From assembly GCF_001949145.1 (NCBI RefSeq), contig NW_019091487.1, positions 350,535 through 413,015 of the forward strand: a stretch of DNA of 62,481 nt, read 5' to 3'. The notes under the pieces are model-generated. The model searched no databases, was not told the DNA's origin, and worked only from the letters and a program-made list of their open reading frames with translations. The translations under genes were made by a program, and so were the position numbers. This DNA is from Acanthaster planci (Eukaryota; Echinodermata; Asteroidea; Valvatida; Acanthasteridae). Shown here one piece after another: positions 24,301 to 34,333 of this stretch; the first letter of the stretch is position 1, and every line of letters starts with the position of its first letter.

Positions 24301-27300
24301 TTTGGGAGATATTAGAAGGAGAGAGCACAAAGACACTAAAAACACAAATTATGCTGATAAATCTATGCTAAAAGCAACAGATTAAAGTGTTATGAAGATG
24401 ATCCAGTGGCATTACAAGGCCACTGTTCTTCTGATATCATATAAGCTATTAAAAAGGCAGTTCAGTAAATATAATTTGGAGCAGTGAAGCTGGCATCAAA
24501 ATATACATGTAGTGTCAGAAATGGGATTAAAAAAGGAAGTGCTTGTATAAATCCCTCATTTCAATTCCTCAATAAAACAGGACTGAAAATGATGCACCCT
24601 TGAAATGTACCGTACCTAGCCTAAACTACCAGTGTACAAGTACATGTGTACAAGTTGGACCCATTTCAATGTATGAAATGATATTCAGCTGCAATAAGGT
24701 TGTGTATAAATGGAGTTCCAACTCCTCCCTGTAAAGCTCAAATAGTCATTAAAAAGTTGTTTTCACGTACCCGGTAAGTGTATCTGCAAAGCATGAACTA
24801 GAAATGTTCACTAAAAGTGCTCCACATAATCACAGGCCTTAATAAAAAAGGCAAGTGCATTGCATGTGCCGAGGGAGGAAACATAACTCTACAGGTACAT
24901 GTAGGTTTGCTATGTAAATTCTTGTCAGGAATCAACTTCAGCTTACTCTGTGGTTTCACCTTAAGCTTGATTACCTTGAGAGGGTCTGCATGATGCACTT
25001 TTAGGACTGAAGCCTCCTGTTTTTAGCATAAAATGATATTTTTAGGATATTTCCTCCTTAAGAAATGTTTAGCATCTAGAGTAAGCAATACATCTGTACT
25101 TTTATTCAAAAACAGTTTGAGTTTTCAATGGCTAATATTTTTAGATCAATTTGGTTTGGTTCTTATTCTGCTTGGTGGTTTATGTGAGTGTTTTATCTTC
25201 ACTAATAGTCAGCCTGCTGAGACAAGTAAGACAGACATCTTGGCCCTTTTTTTCACTGGTCTGCTGCAATTTGCATACCACAAGAACTGACTGGTGCCCA
25301 GCTCTGCCAAAAATTTTCACTTACTGTGACCGATATTTTTAGAGGCTGAGTGACAAAAAACCTCAGAACAGCAGGGAGCTGTCTGTTGGAAAGTTGATCT
25401 CACTGAGAGTCAGAAAAAAAAAAATAAAAATAATATTGAGTCATAATTATGGCAGAAACAGGCCAGGCTGATGACAGACCACACCGGATATGAAATCTTG
25501 CCCGGCCCAGAGGTAACTGAAATTTGAATCCATTTCAGGGGAAACCCAAACTCCAAGTTTCGCTGGAAACAGGAGCCAGCGTGACTCACAGACTGTCCTC
25601 TGCTACATCTCTCTCATCAGTACATATTCACAATACCCGATAGCATTAGAAAAAAAAGGGGCGAAATCTGGGTCAATTTCTCAGCATATTTCTGCTACAG
25701 CACAAACAATAAGCCCTGCTCAGTGGGCAATGGACAGGGAGTTGTTTACCTTAGAGGGTGTTGCAGCAGCATTGTGGTACAAGGATGAGTCACTGAGTGT
25801 AAATACCAAAGGATTGAAGTGGTAGACAAAATGCTAAAAACCAGCCCTTGAAGATCTTGAATATGATGCTGGGGCAGGGTAGTTTGGAAGCCTTTATCCC
25901 CTTGGGCAAAGCTCTTTGCCATGCTATCCCTTTACAAATCCTAGGAGAATTGTGGTTGCTTCTGATGAAGCTTACAGTGATTGGCTTGGTGTAGCACATA
26001 GCGGGATCAGCTAACTTTCAACCCATGGAATCTTACTGTTTGAGAGACATTAAACTCTGTAAGATTCTCAAACCCAATGATTTTTTAAGAAATAGTCAAA
26101 TATAACCCAGTTGTAAAAGGCTAATATCTAATATGCTCTATGCCGTAAGCACACAAACAAATTGGCCCCAAGTAATAAGCCTTTTGCGAGTTAACTTTGA
26201 CCCAAATCTGGTACACTGAGTTCTTTAAATTCACGTGAACATAACAACTTGAATTCTCCTTACTAAAACCATAGTTGCTATGGTATACATCGTGATTCGG
26301 AGCAAGCTTTTGCTTAGTTACATAAGAGATGCCTTGGAAACAGTACACTGTTCTCAATGGATAAGGTGGGCACAAAGGAACCAGTCCATTCCAGAGATGG
26401 TGGTCGCTATGCAAAAGTTTGCCCTGAATCACAAGGTATAGCAACAGTGTCTTTAGTCTTCAATTTAACTAGCAAATGGCTTATTGGTGGTTACCAGGTG
26501 ATGAAGCATACTCTTTCATTCACGCACACAGCCAACAGTCTGGCAACTTGAGTTACATGTACATGTACATGTATAATTCCAACTCTGTTCTTGTGGTTGC
26601 CAGACTGGTCTATACTGCATGCATTTTGAGGTACCAGTAGCACACAGACATACATGAACATCTCAATTGCAAACCTAACTAATGTTTGACATTCCAAGCC
26701 CTTTTTTTCTCCTCCAGGGAATCTACCCACACCCTGAAAGCCTTACTTCCCAATGGAGCTTGACAATGTGAAATGTTCTGAATGTCATTAAGACCAGTCT
26801 GGATTACAGACTCTTGGCAGGGTTTGAATGTGACCATGGCCAAGCGCTCTCATTCACCTGTCTAGCCTGGATTCCATTACATCTCTACACTTTCCAATCC
26901 CTGTAACCAGTCCCTGTAATAAATTACATGTGCATGTTTCTTGGGGAAAGAGTATCACTCAGCTCATTAACGGTCTGCACAAATTAACAGCAACATTAAA
27001 AACACTTGGCAATCAGTTGTACTTTAAGTATAAGCGATTCCAATCTTTTACAAAGCTGTGGCCTACATTATTTTTCAATTTATAAAGACTAGAACATACC
27101 GTACATGTATTTTTTTGCCATGGCAATATATACTTTGAGAAGATGGCAACACTTTTTTTGGCGGGACAATCAAGCAGTACTGAACAAGCACCATCTTGAC
27201 CCCATACTATTTTTTTCCAAAGAAAATGGTAACCCTCCATGCAGCAGGTACTCTAGACTGTCCGGTAGAAAATTTATTGGGGTCTAACAATGAAATTGTA

Positions 27301-30300
27301 CTCCATTTGAGAGTGAAACAAAAGATAAATCTCTGGAGAACCTAATCTGAAGTCTTCACAGGTGACATGTACAGCATAGTTAAACGGGATCTTCCAAAAC
27401 CTTTCAATAGCAACATCAATCAAAAAACTCAAGAATGTCAACAATTTTGTTTTCACCACCACAGAGTAAAAATAAGGAGAGACAAAGACTAGACTTCCAC
27501 AGCCTGTCAAACAAATTTAATTGCAAAGGTGGAATGTCATCAAGAGGTGAAAAGTGTCTGGCAAGGCAGCCCCGATAAATCTGTCCACACCTCGTGAGGT
27601 CTCCACTAACATTTACAAGGAAGTCATTTTGTCAAGGAACAAGCCTGACATAAATGGTTGCTACCGATATCAATCACAATACATCATGGACAAGCAAACG
27701 GTAATCCTCAGTGAGCTATGGAGCTTGAATGCTGGTATATATATACATGTACGTGACTGCTAAATCAAACGCACACAAGAAGAAGTCATCTTTAAAGTAA
27801 GGTACTGGTATGACTATTTTGGACACCTTTTCCTCATTTAGAGATTACACAAATCATTGTCAAGAGATTCAAGGTTACTTTATCTGATCTGAAGTTTTCA
27901 GGAAATATTTGCACATTGTTTCTTAAATTCTGGCCGGTCCAGTTTGGTTACAACATCACTCAATTGGGACCAATGATGGGTCACACAGAAAAATAAGTCC
28001 ACAAGCCAAGGGTGCACCTGTGTGGTTGCCTGGGTCAGATCAGAGGTCATAAGTCTACACAACACTCATGGGATGGGCATCAGACAAAAATCCACTGGTT
28101 GATGGTCAGCGGACAGACCAGTGTTTACCTGTGAAGACGGTTCCCCTCAAACAGCCCCTGATACTGTGGTGCTCCATCCTCTGGCCCATGGGGTGATGGG
28201 AAGGACAATACCATGGCGATAGGGTTGTCTGGATACGTCCTCTTGGACATCTTAAAGAATGCCAGGCTGTCATTGGCTATCAGGTCAGGCAGATAGTCCC
28301 TGATAAAGAAAGACAGCCAACAGAATGAATACAAATACAATTTTACAATTCTGAGGTTCTGGGCTCAAGTCAAGCCCTTAGTCTTATTGGATTCAGGTTC
28401 TTCTGTTTAAGGCTACAGCTTATGGCAGTGGCCTTGCAATGACACAAAGCCCAAGCCACACACAAACTTGCCCTAGCAGGGTAAAACCCAATTCTACATT
28501 CATCAAGAAATAGCATCTTGGTCTTGTACCTGAAAGCACCACTTTTAGACAGTACAGTCTCCAATCACTCATCCAAGCAGTCAAAACCCATCAAAACCCA
28601 ACTGCAAGAAATTCATGTGCTACTCTTAGAGGCTACAAAAACTGAAGTGTTGATTATGTTGGATACTCAGTGTTACTTCGACACTACACCGACCTGTAAT
28701 AATTGAATCCATGATCATACAGCTGTCCATTGCGACTTAGGGTGTAGTTGTAGTACTTGGAATTCTGCAACAGTCCAACCCACTCTGTCCAGCCAGGTGG
28801 CACGTAAGTACCGTTGTAATTGTTTAAGTATTTACCAAAATACCCTGAGAAAAAAGAAGTAGTACATGTACTTGTAAATAAGTAATAGTCATGCACTGTA
28901 ACGGCTCCTTGTTGAATGAACTACTTTGTACGGTACGTGTTGAAACTTTGTAGAGGTTATTCCTCAATGTATGTCTTATGTCAGATCAACAGCAATAGCG
29001 ATGTGCATGTATCTGAGGCATCTTTGACCAGAGGACTACTTCTAGACAACATAATCGATGATAACGACATGTGCAAGTTTGAATCAATCTTCATAAAGGA
29101 TTTGTGGTCATTACTAATATACTATTTACACTAGGGTCCATGAATGAATCCTTAATTCCTGAGAACGGCCTACATGAACAATTTTCAATTTTACAACATG
29201 AGACAAAAGGTACATGTACAAATACCGGTGTGTCCAAGTGTCATGGAACTAGCATAGAAATGTGCCGAACTTTATCTTCAACATACTACAAAATACTACG
29301 TATTTGACAAATGTTCGGCACCAACGACAAAAACAGCTGAGCATTCCCTCATAACTCCAATGTTTGAGGGACTTTTAAAGCCCTGATTCTAATTCTGTCC
29401 AACATTTTCTTCCTTCGTTACAATGTCCCCCCCCATCCTCTCCACCTCCAGTGCCTCCATACACACCCACGCAACCACCCAGCAACACATCACAGCGCAA
29501 GCACACCCATCCATGCAGGCAATCCAGGCAGTATTTACAAAGCCCCGATCAAGCAGACCTGAACAGTCTAAGGAAAACAATCAGCCAAGTCCTCAATCCT
29601 CACCTCCCGACAGATCTGGGGCTGGCAAGATGGAAGCAAAACAACCCCCTCTAACCCCCATCTACCCTGATCGCCCAGTCCTGGAGTGTTACCCGTGCAC
29701 TACCAAGGTTCTGCAAATAAACACAGCCTCTCCTGCAAGGGGGCAGTGCTCCGAGAAAGACGCCAACTTCTTAATTTTGGTGAGAAAGAAGATCAGCACA
29801 AGTCTGTGAAAACTAATCCAGCTTGGCTGGGATTTTTATGAAGCTCAGATTTCAGAGGCCTTTCTTCATTCACAGGAGCAAAAAAGGACAACAAAGGCAC
29901 CGACTACAGTTTGATAAACAGCTGTTGGAAATTGACTGCAAAACTGAAATGAGTTTCCAGCACCTCTCCTGTCTTCACAAACAGGTGAAATTGGGCAAAC
30001 CATTACAATTCATAAGCCACCACCTTCGGGTATCAATTTCAGACAGGTGTACAATTTCTGTTGCTTCATAATAATGGCTCCTGGAGCTGAATTGAGCATT
30101 CAACGTTGGGAGTAGAACATGTTTTGGGGGAAAAAAGCAACACTGAACATTCCTAAATACTGGTACCCATCCAAAGATTGCTTTGATTTTATTGTACGAC
30201 AGAAAAAAAAGCAGGGTTTACATCTTGCTCTACAATTTCACAAAGCAAAAACTTCTTCTGTGAGCCAAGCTACAGCAGCCCCTCTTCAAAACTGCAAACT

Positions 30301-33300
30301 GAGCTTCTGGACTAACGCCCAGGGTGATTCCCAGGGCTACCCTTTGACAGACTCAAGCCCTTTCACGTGATGCAAAAAAAAACCCTTGTGGGGCTACAGA
30401 AATGTTCTCATGCTTAAAAAGAAAAGAGAAATCCTACGAAAAAGCTGCCAGGTGAAAGAACACTTCATACGTTTGAAAGTGTCCAACCAACAGGACAATA
30501 ACAAGGAACTGAACAATGCTGTGCTGCAACTCTCAAAACATGGACATATTCAATTACATACCAGCACACATAAATAAAGTCTTCTGGAGAATAATGTTAG
30601 ATGCCTCACACTAGCAGCAAAACTTGCTGTGATTCTTAACACGGTTTTTGTGGATTTTGTTGCTCAATATCCAGATATTAATCACCCTTCTTCCTCCTTT
30701 TTTGAGGGAGGTAGTAATAAGTATAGCTGATCTTTATCTTGGATAAACAATGCCTGCTTCCACAGATCATCAAATACGGCCAGGCAGTAGCCACAACGTG
30801 TAATAAAACTCCACTGGAAGGTATTTTGATGGCAATATATTTGGGCTTCTTCATCATACTTGAGGTGTCACTGTCAGAAGGTCGGGAGCTTGGGGGAAAT
30901 GGAGGCTGAGACCAGCTGAGAATCCCAATTAACGGGATAAATGACGAGAGGCAATTGCCACCAGCACGCAATTCCCCTCGGTAGCCTGCTCTTGGTAATA
31001 ACGAGGCAGGCTTGAGGCTGGAAACCGACAAGGCAGACTTTGTTTGCCCCTCCAAGCAATGTACGTGTCCCCTTAACTGCTCAGCAAATGTCTAACCTTC
31101 AGGTGAACTCTTGCAATGCACGCACAGTAATCCATCAAAGATTTCTCTGAATTAAAACAGTTCCAAACCCACTTTTTATAGCAACCTGAAGAAGTCATTC
31201 ATTGTACTTTATTTTTCAATCTATCTCCCCACACTTCACTGCTTGCCGGAAGCCTGACAAATTGAAATCTGCTATTTCACACAATGCACTTTAATCATCA
31301 TTTAAGGCCAGAGACTTTAAAAGAGCCAAAATATTATGCCCTAGGGAAATTTGCTCTGCCCAAGGGAACAAAACAACACACATTTTGGACAATTTCAAGT
31401 AAAAAAAAAAAATTGCTGACAGCTTTAACTGACAAATTGACACAAGAGATTTTCAAGTTGCTACAGCGAGTAGGAATGCAGTGCAAACAGCGTGCCCTCA
31501 CCCGTGTGAGTTGTAAAATGTACAGTAACTTGTTTTGGTGTGTGTTTTGCTGTAACCAACAGGTTTTCTTAAGCATCTTACATGCAAGCCTGAATTTTGA
31601 ACGTAAGAAAATTGAATTTCCAAATTTGAAGTGTAAGAGTAAAAGCTTAATGCACAGATGTGCTGTGCACGTACCAGTACATCTGAAAAAAAAAAAAGCA
31701 AACTTTTAGTTGACCTGAAAGTTTTTCATGCTACATTACTGCTGTGGAGGTATCAACCACCAGTTGTAAACCCCACAAGATAGTTTTCAAAATTAGACAT
31801 GCAAAATTTTGGAGAGGTTCGATGAACCCAGCTGAAGATCCAACCAGTTTGTGTATCTCTACGGTAAACAATGTCGTTTCTCCTAATCCTCCCTTCACGG
31901 AAATGTTTTTTAACACTTGTTCAAATCACATTTGCCCTCTCTGATCTGCAGTCAATCAGAAAGTGCTGAACTTCTAAACCTCCAAGGAAATTGGATGCTA
32001 TTTGTTTGACGTTGGTGCCAGCTGGCTCATCCGGTAAAAACAACATCATCTGTCTGGGTCTGGAAAGAAATGTTTCTGAAACCGCCAGCCCCAGGAACAC
32101 CCAGGAAACATCACGTTCTGCAATTTGGTCCCCTACTGTTGATGGCCACCAAGAATATATCAGGTGCTCTTGGCTTGCCAGTAAAATGTATCGACTTGTG
32201 ACGTGATCAGACGCACTATATGCACAGTGACATTTTGTCTCAAGTTACTCCACTTCTCTGCAAATAATTGGCTTGATTGTAACCCTGTCGTGTTTCATCG
32301 TTCGACAAAAAACAACTGGCAAGAACATGCATCATCAAAGGTACTTGAATCTTTTTTTTTACTGTCACTATGTCTGGTTTCTCAGATGTCCTTTAAAAGA
32401 TGTGCTGTTTTAGTTTTTTTTCTATCAGTTTTCCAGTGCACTCTCTGCAAGGGCAAACATTAATATTGTACATGTATGTAGTTATTTTTGGATTTTTTTT
32501 CCTGGGTAGTGTGTTTTGATCCTATGGACTTTATTCAGAGTACAAAAATTTTCTAGGTCTAGATTTTCCCTTGTTTCCTGTTCTTCAGGAAATAAATGAA
32601 TGAATGAAAGAAAAAATGAGCTATTGTTGTCATTCAAAAGCATGTTCGGGGAAATCACTGTGGTGGTTTATTACCACACACCACATCCTTTTAACAGTAT
32701 AAAGCATTCCTGAGATCACTGAACTCAAACTTCAACAGCAGGTTTTATCAAATGACAATAATCAGCCAAATCCATTCCTCCCAAATCCTTCCAATTCCAG
32801 CAGAAGTTTTGGAGGATTTGGTAGATTGAGGAAGGTAGAACCAAGTCACAATAATGCAAGTGATAACTTGATACCCCTTGAAGATTAATGCACTGGTACA
32901 AGGAATCTGCCATTAGTTTGTATACTGCTTTCATAATAACAGTTTATAATTTCCCAATTTTATTCAAAGAGAAAAGTCCATTTTTATTGAAGTTGTGAAT
33001 CAAATAATGTAACAGTATACAATCAATTAATTGCCGTTGTGAAACCTTAACTCAGCCCTCACCTGTTCTGTAGTCAACGCTCCTCAGATACGCAGCAAAG
33101 GTACGCCTCTCAGGTCCTCCTTGCCAGGCCAAGGAGCCGCAGTGCTCCGTGTTGGAGTAAACATGGTGGTTGTGAACGTACTGGCCAGTCAAGATGCTAC
33201 TGCGCGACGGACAGCAGATGGGTGTGGTCACAAAGGCATTGATGAAGTTAGCCCCACTGTCACCTAACACCATCTGGGTTTTGTTCATTGCACTCATAGA

Positions 33301-34190
33301 ACCTATGAGGAACAGTTGGGGGGAAAAAAAGTAGTTTGAGGTTTGAGTAAACCTACACCCACTCATGTATCAACCAATCACAAGTTACAATACAATGCAC
33401 AATGATGACACAAGGATGTGAGCCTCATGTATCAACCAATCACAAGTTACAATACAATGCACAATGATGACACAAGGATGTGAGCCTCGCACTACTGAAA
33501 TGGAACTCTTGCTTTCTTCAAACTTAATGTACATGTAACTTTATCCTACCACATTAAACTAATGTGGGAGCTTAGGTTGGCTCATTATTCCACATATTCC
33601 TCTCATTCATGTGGATACATTTTTGCCGAGAACTGTAAAATATCCTCCAATGTGCAGTGAATCAAGGACAAACTTTGCAATCAACCTTTTAGGAACTTTC
33701 AAGCTCCATGTTAAGTAATCATGGCTGGGCGTTTATTACTTCATTCTTTCAAAAATCGTTCCGACTATCAACCAGATTTTGAAGGATCAAGGGGAGATCT
33801 CGGCGATTACCGGTAGTTTATTTCTCTGCTTTCCCAAACCACATATCATTCAGAATTGTCACTAACTATTGTAAGTTCTTCCTCAATGTTATGATGACTG
33901 TTTGTCCTTGTTTACTTTACATCTGATCCCTTCAGCTGCAATGTTTCCCATCCATAAACACCTTTTTAAGTTGTATACTCACCTAAAAGTAAATCTTGGT
34001 CATCTGTTATGACAAGTACTATGTTTGGTTTTCTGTTTCTCAAGTATCTGGGGCGGGATTGAGGTTGTGACCTCAGTGACCCTTGACCCCTGCGTCCAGT
34101 CCTTCCAGCACTGACCCAGGTACAGTTTGTGAGCCATAGTAACATCAGATATAGGAGCACGCACAGTGCGTGTCTGTGTTGGTGAAGCAT
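18212..34190 (-). CDS. Sulf: Extracellular heparan sulfate 6-O-endosulfatase (Sulf), complete coding region in 15 exons
   Basis: Exons, in order: 33983-34190, 33063-33302, 28694-28844, 28129-28299, 24093-24243, 23495-23670, 22858-22974, 22523-22609, 21915-22038, 21382-21616, 20717-20880, 19817-20106, 19094-19311, 18746-18894, 18212-18379. All introns are GT-AG and all phases join, giving 882 residues (human SULF1 and SULF2 are about 870). Order of parts: signal peptide; sulfatase catalytic domain (about 54-405) with metal ligands DD63-64, the formylglycine motif CCPSR (Cys99) and DHGYH (328-332); a basic hydrophilic domain (about 405-700) with a furin-type RNRR at 562-565; and a Cys-rich C-terminal domain with [16 protein letters not shown] and LEYFDM. 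Sulf enzymes remove 6-O-sulfates from trisulfated disaccharides of heparan sulfate outside the cell and so modulate Wnt, FGF, BMP and Hedgehog signalling. The high conservation makes the family assignment secure. Whether it corresponds to SULF1 or SULF2 is not meaningful outside vertebrates. Confidence 0.95.
18746..18894 (-). CDS. Sulf: Sulf coding exon 14
   Basis: Residues 778-827: [38 protein letters not shown] and DPYQ, closely matching vertebrate Sulfs. Includes a conserved N-glycosylation sequon, NET. Acceptor CAACAG|TGGG, donor TACCAG|GTATGT, phase 0. Confidence 0.95.
19094..19311 (-). CDS. Sulf: Sulf coding exon 13
   Basis: Residues 705-778. A Ser/Thr/Arg-rich linker precedes [20 protein letters not shown], the start of the conserved Cys-rich C-terminal domain (vertebrate [20 protein letters not shown]). 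Acceptor TTACCAG|GGAC, donor GGACAT|GTGAGT, phase 1. Confidence 0.93.
19817..20106 (-). CDS. Sulf: Sulf coding exon 12
   Basis: Residues 609-705. [20 protein letters not shown] and [12 protein letters not shown] form a helical, probably coiled-coil segment matching the ARAWKDHK...IEALQDKIKNLREVRGHLK block of vertebrate Sulfs. CRC follows. Acceptor TTCTTCAG|ATT, donor AGAGG|GTATGT, phase 2. Confidence 0.93.
20169..20600. repeat. 110-113-bp tandem repeat in Sulf intron 11
   Basis: Units begin with AAAGGAAA at 20169, 20279 and 20392 and decay toward 20600. Within each unit the sub-block GACCATACCTCA recurs. On the transcribed strand it reads TGAGGTATGGTC, a good 5' splice-site sequence. Confidence 0.85.
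20717..20880 (-). CDS. Sulf: Sulf coding exon 11, proprotein convertase site
   Basis: Residues 554-608. [10 protein letters not shown] provides a furin-type R-N-R-R at 562-565. An acidic stretch with AVFTL (574-578) follows, then [14 protein letters not shown], homologous to HKCFILPNDSIHC. Vertebrate Sulfs are also cleaved by furin in the hydrophilic domain. Acceptor GGGCAG|CC, donor ATGAG|GTATGT, phase 0. Confidence 0.93.
20945..21190 (+). mobile_element. tRNA-derived SINE in Sulf intron 10
   Basis: Carries an RNA polymerase III type 2 promoter: A box TGGCGAAGTGG (20956-20966) and a consensus B box GGTTCGATTCC (20999-21009), spaced as in a tRNA. The non-tRNA body includes TGGGTTTTCAGTCCCTACC and TTTCTCTCCCACCTCTAAAA, a body type seen in invertebrate SINEs. 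It is inserted opposite to Sulf transcription. The 3' limit is approximate. Confidence 0.75.
21382..21616 (-). CDS. Sulf: Sulf coding exon 10
   Basis: Residues 476-554: [17 protein letters not shown] matches the CIEDTSGKLRIHKC block of vertebrate Sulfs. A Cys/Arg-rich and then a charged segment of the hydrophilic domain follow. Acceptor CATGTAG|GAT, donor GGAAG|GTAAAA, phase 1. Confidence 0.92.
21915..22038 (-). CDS. Sulf: Sulf coding exon 9
   Basis: Residues 434-475, basic and hydrophilic: [20 protein letters not shown], then a Cys pair. The frame was chosen because it joins exons 8 and 10 without a stop. Another open frame on this strand is out of phase. Acceptor TCACACAG|ACG, donor TTCCAG|GTGAGG, phase 0. 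Confidence 0.85.
22523..22609 (-). CDS. Sulf: Sulf coding exon 8
   Basis: Residues 405-434. An Arg-rich stretch ([12 protein letters not shown]) precedes [11 protein letters not shown], the counterpart of WRDTFLVERG. It opens the basic hydrophilic domain that binds heparan sulfate in this family. Acceptor AACACAG|CTAC, donor AAAAC|GTAAGT, phase 2. Confidence 0.88.
22858..22974 (-). CDS. Sulf: Sulf coding exon 7
   Basis: Residues 366-405: [20 protein letters not shown] followed by a DG-containing loop; closes the sulfatase fold. Acceptor ATGTAG|AGTT, donor GCTGA|GTAAGT, phase 2. Confidence 0.93.
23495..23670 (-). CDS. Sulf: Sulf coding exon 6
   Basis: Residues 308-366. Contains [20 protein letters not shown] with calcium ligands Asp328 and His329, then [20 protein letters not shown], one of the most conserved blocks of the family. 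Acceptor TTGTCCAG|CTTT, donor GTCGA|GTAAGA, phase 2. Confidence 0.95.
24093..24243 (-). CDS. Sulf: Sulf coding exon 5
   Basis: Residues 257-307: [20 protein letters not shown], then [19 protein letters not shown], collinear with NMDKHWIMQYTGP and LQRKRLQTLMSVDDSVE of vertebrate Sulfs. Acceptor TGTAG|GAC, donor AAAG|GTTTGT, phase 0. Confidence 0.95.
24244..28128 (-). other. Sulf intron 4 (3.9 kb)
   Basis: No gene or domain recognised. It holds a run of the ACATGT palindrome at 26554-26575 and A/T homopolymers. Short open frames on both strands are unsupported. Confidence 0.75.
28129..28299 (-). CDS. Sulf: Sulf coding exon 4
   Basis: Residues 200-257, including [20 protein letters not shown] and the conserved [10 protein letters not shown]. 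Acceptor TTATCAG|GGAC, donor CACAG|GTAAAC, phase 2. Confidence 0.95.
28694..28844 (-). CDS. Sulf: Sulf coding exon 3
   Basis: Residues 150-200: [19 protein letters not shown] and the downstream YNYTLSRNG segment, matching the conserved FFGKYLNEYNGSYIPPGW block of vertebrate Sulfs. Acceptor TTTCTCAG|GG, donor TTACAG|GTCGGT, phase 2. Confidence 0.95.
28845..33062 (-). other. Sulf intron 2 (4.2 kb)
   Basis: Largest intron of the gene. Open frames in it, such as 29423-29809 plus and 31284-31709 plus, show no domain; the first is C-rich low-complexity sequence. A core resembling a CTCF site lies near 29737. No other gene is seen. Confidence 0.75.
33063..33302 (-). CDS. Sulf: Sulf coding exon 2, active-site exon
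   Basis: Residues 70-150. Contains [21 protein letters not shown]. Cys99 of the C-x-P-S-R sulfatase signature is the residue converted to formylglycine, and it is followed by [10 protein letters not shown]. The acceptor is CTCATAG|GTTC and the donor AACAG|GTGAGG. Confidence 0.95.
33362..33486. repeat. 62-bp tandem duplication in Sulf intron 1
   Basis: Two adjacent, virtually identical copies start with CTCATGTATCAACC at 33362 and 33424. The block begins about 60 bases upstream of the exon 2 acceptor as transcribed. Near identity implies a recent duplication. Confidence 0.9.
33983..34190 (-). CDS. Sulf: Sulf coding exon 1
   Basis: Residues 1-70. The ATG at 34190 opens a hydrophobic signal peptide ([10 protein letters not shown] core, likely cleaved near residue 28), then an Arg-rich linker, then [14 protein letters not shown], the first sulfatase strand with calcium ligands Asp63-Asp64. 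The donor is TTTTAG|GTGAGT, phase 1. A pyrimidine-rich CTGCTTCTGCTCTAG ends at 34227, so a 5'UTR intron may end just upstream of the ATG. Confidence 0.92.
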
Positions 34191-34325
34191 GATTGCGGAG
34201 TGGGTTGGTTCTGGTCCCCACCTTGCCTAGAGCAGAAGCAGTAGGGTGTCCTTTTTTTCGTTTTGAGATGGGCAGAGTGCCATTAAGTTGAAGGCTGTTC
34301 ACGGCAGCGTGCCTGTGGACGGCAG

Positions 34326-34333
34326 TGACGTCA
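34326..34333. promoter_or_regulatory. Consensus CRE octamer upstream of Sulf exon 1
   Basis: TGACGTCA, the full palindromic CREB/ATF site, lies 136 bases upstream of the Sulf ATG in a locally CpG-richer stretch. It fits a proximal, TATA-less promoter, but no initiator was identified. Confidence 0.4.
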
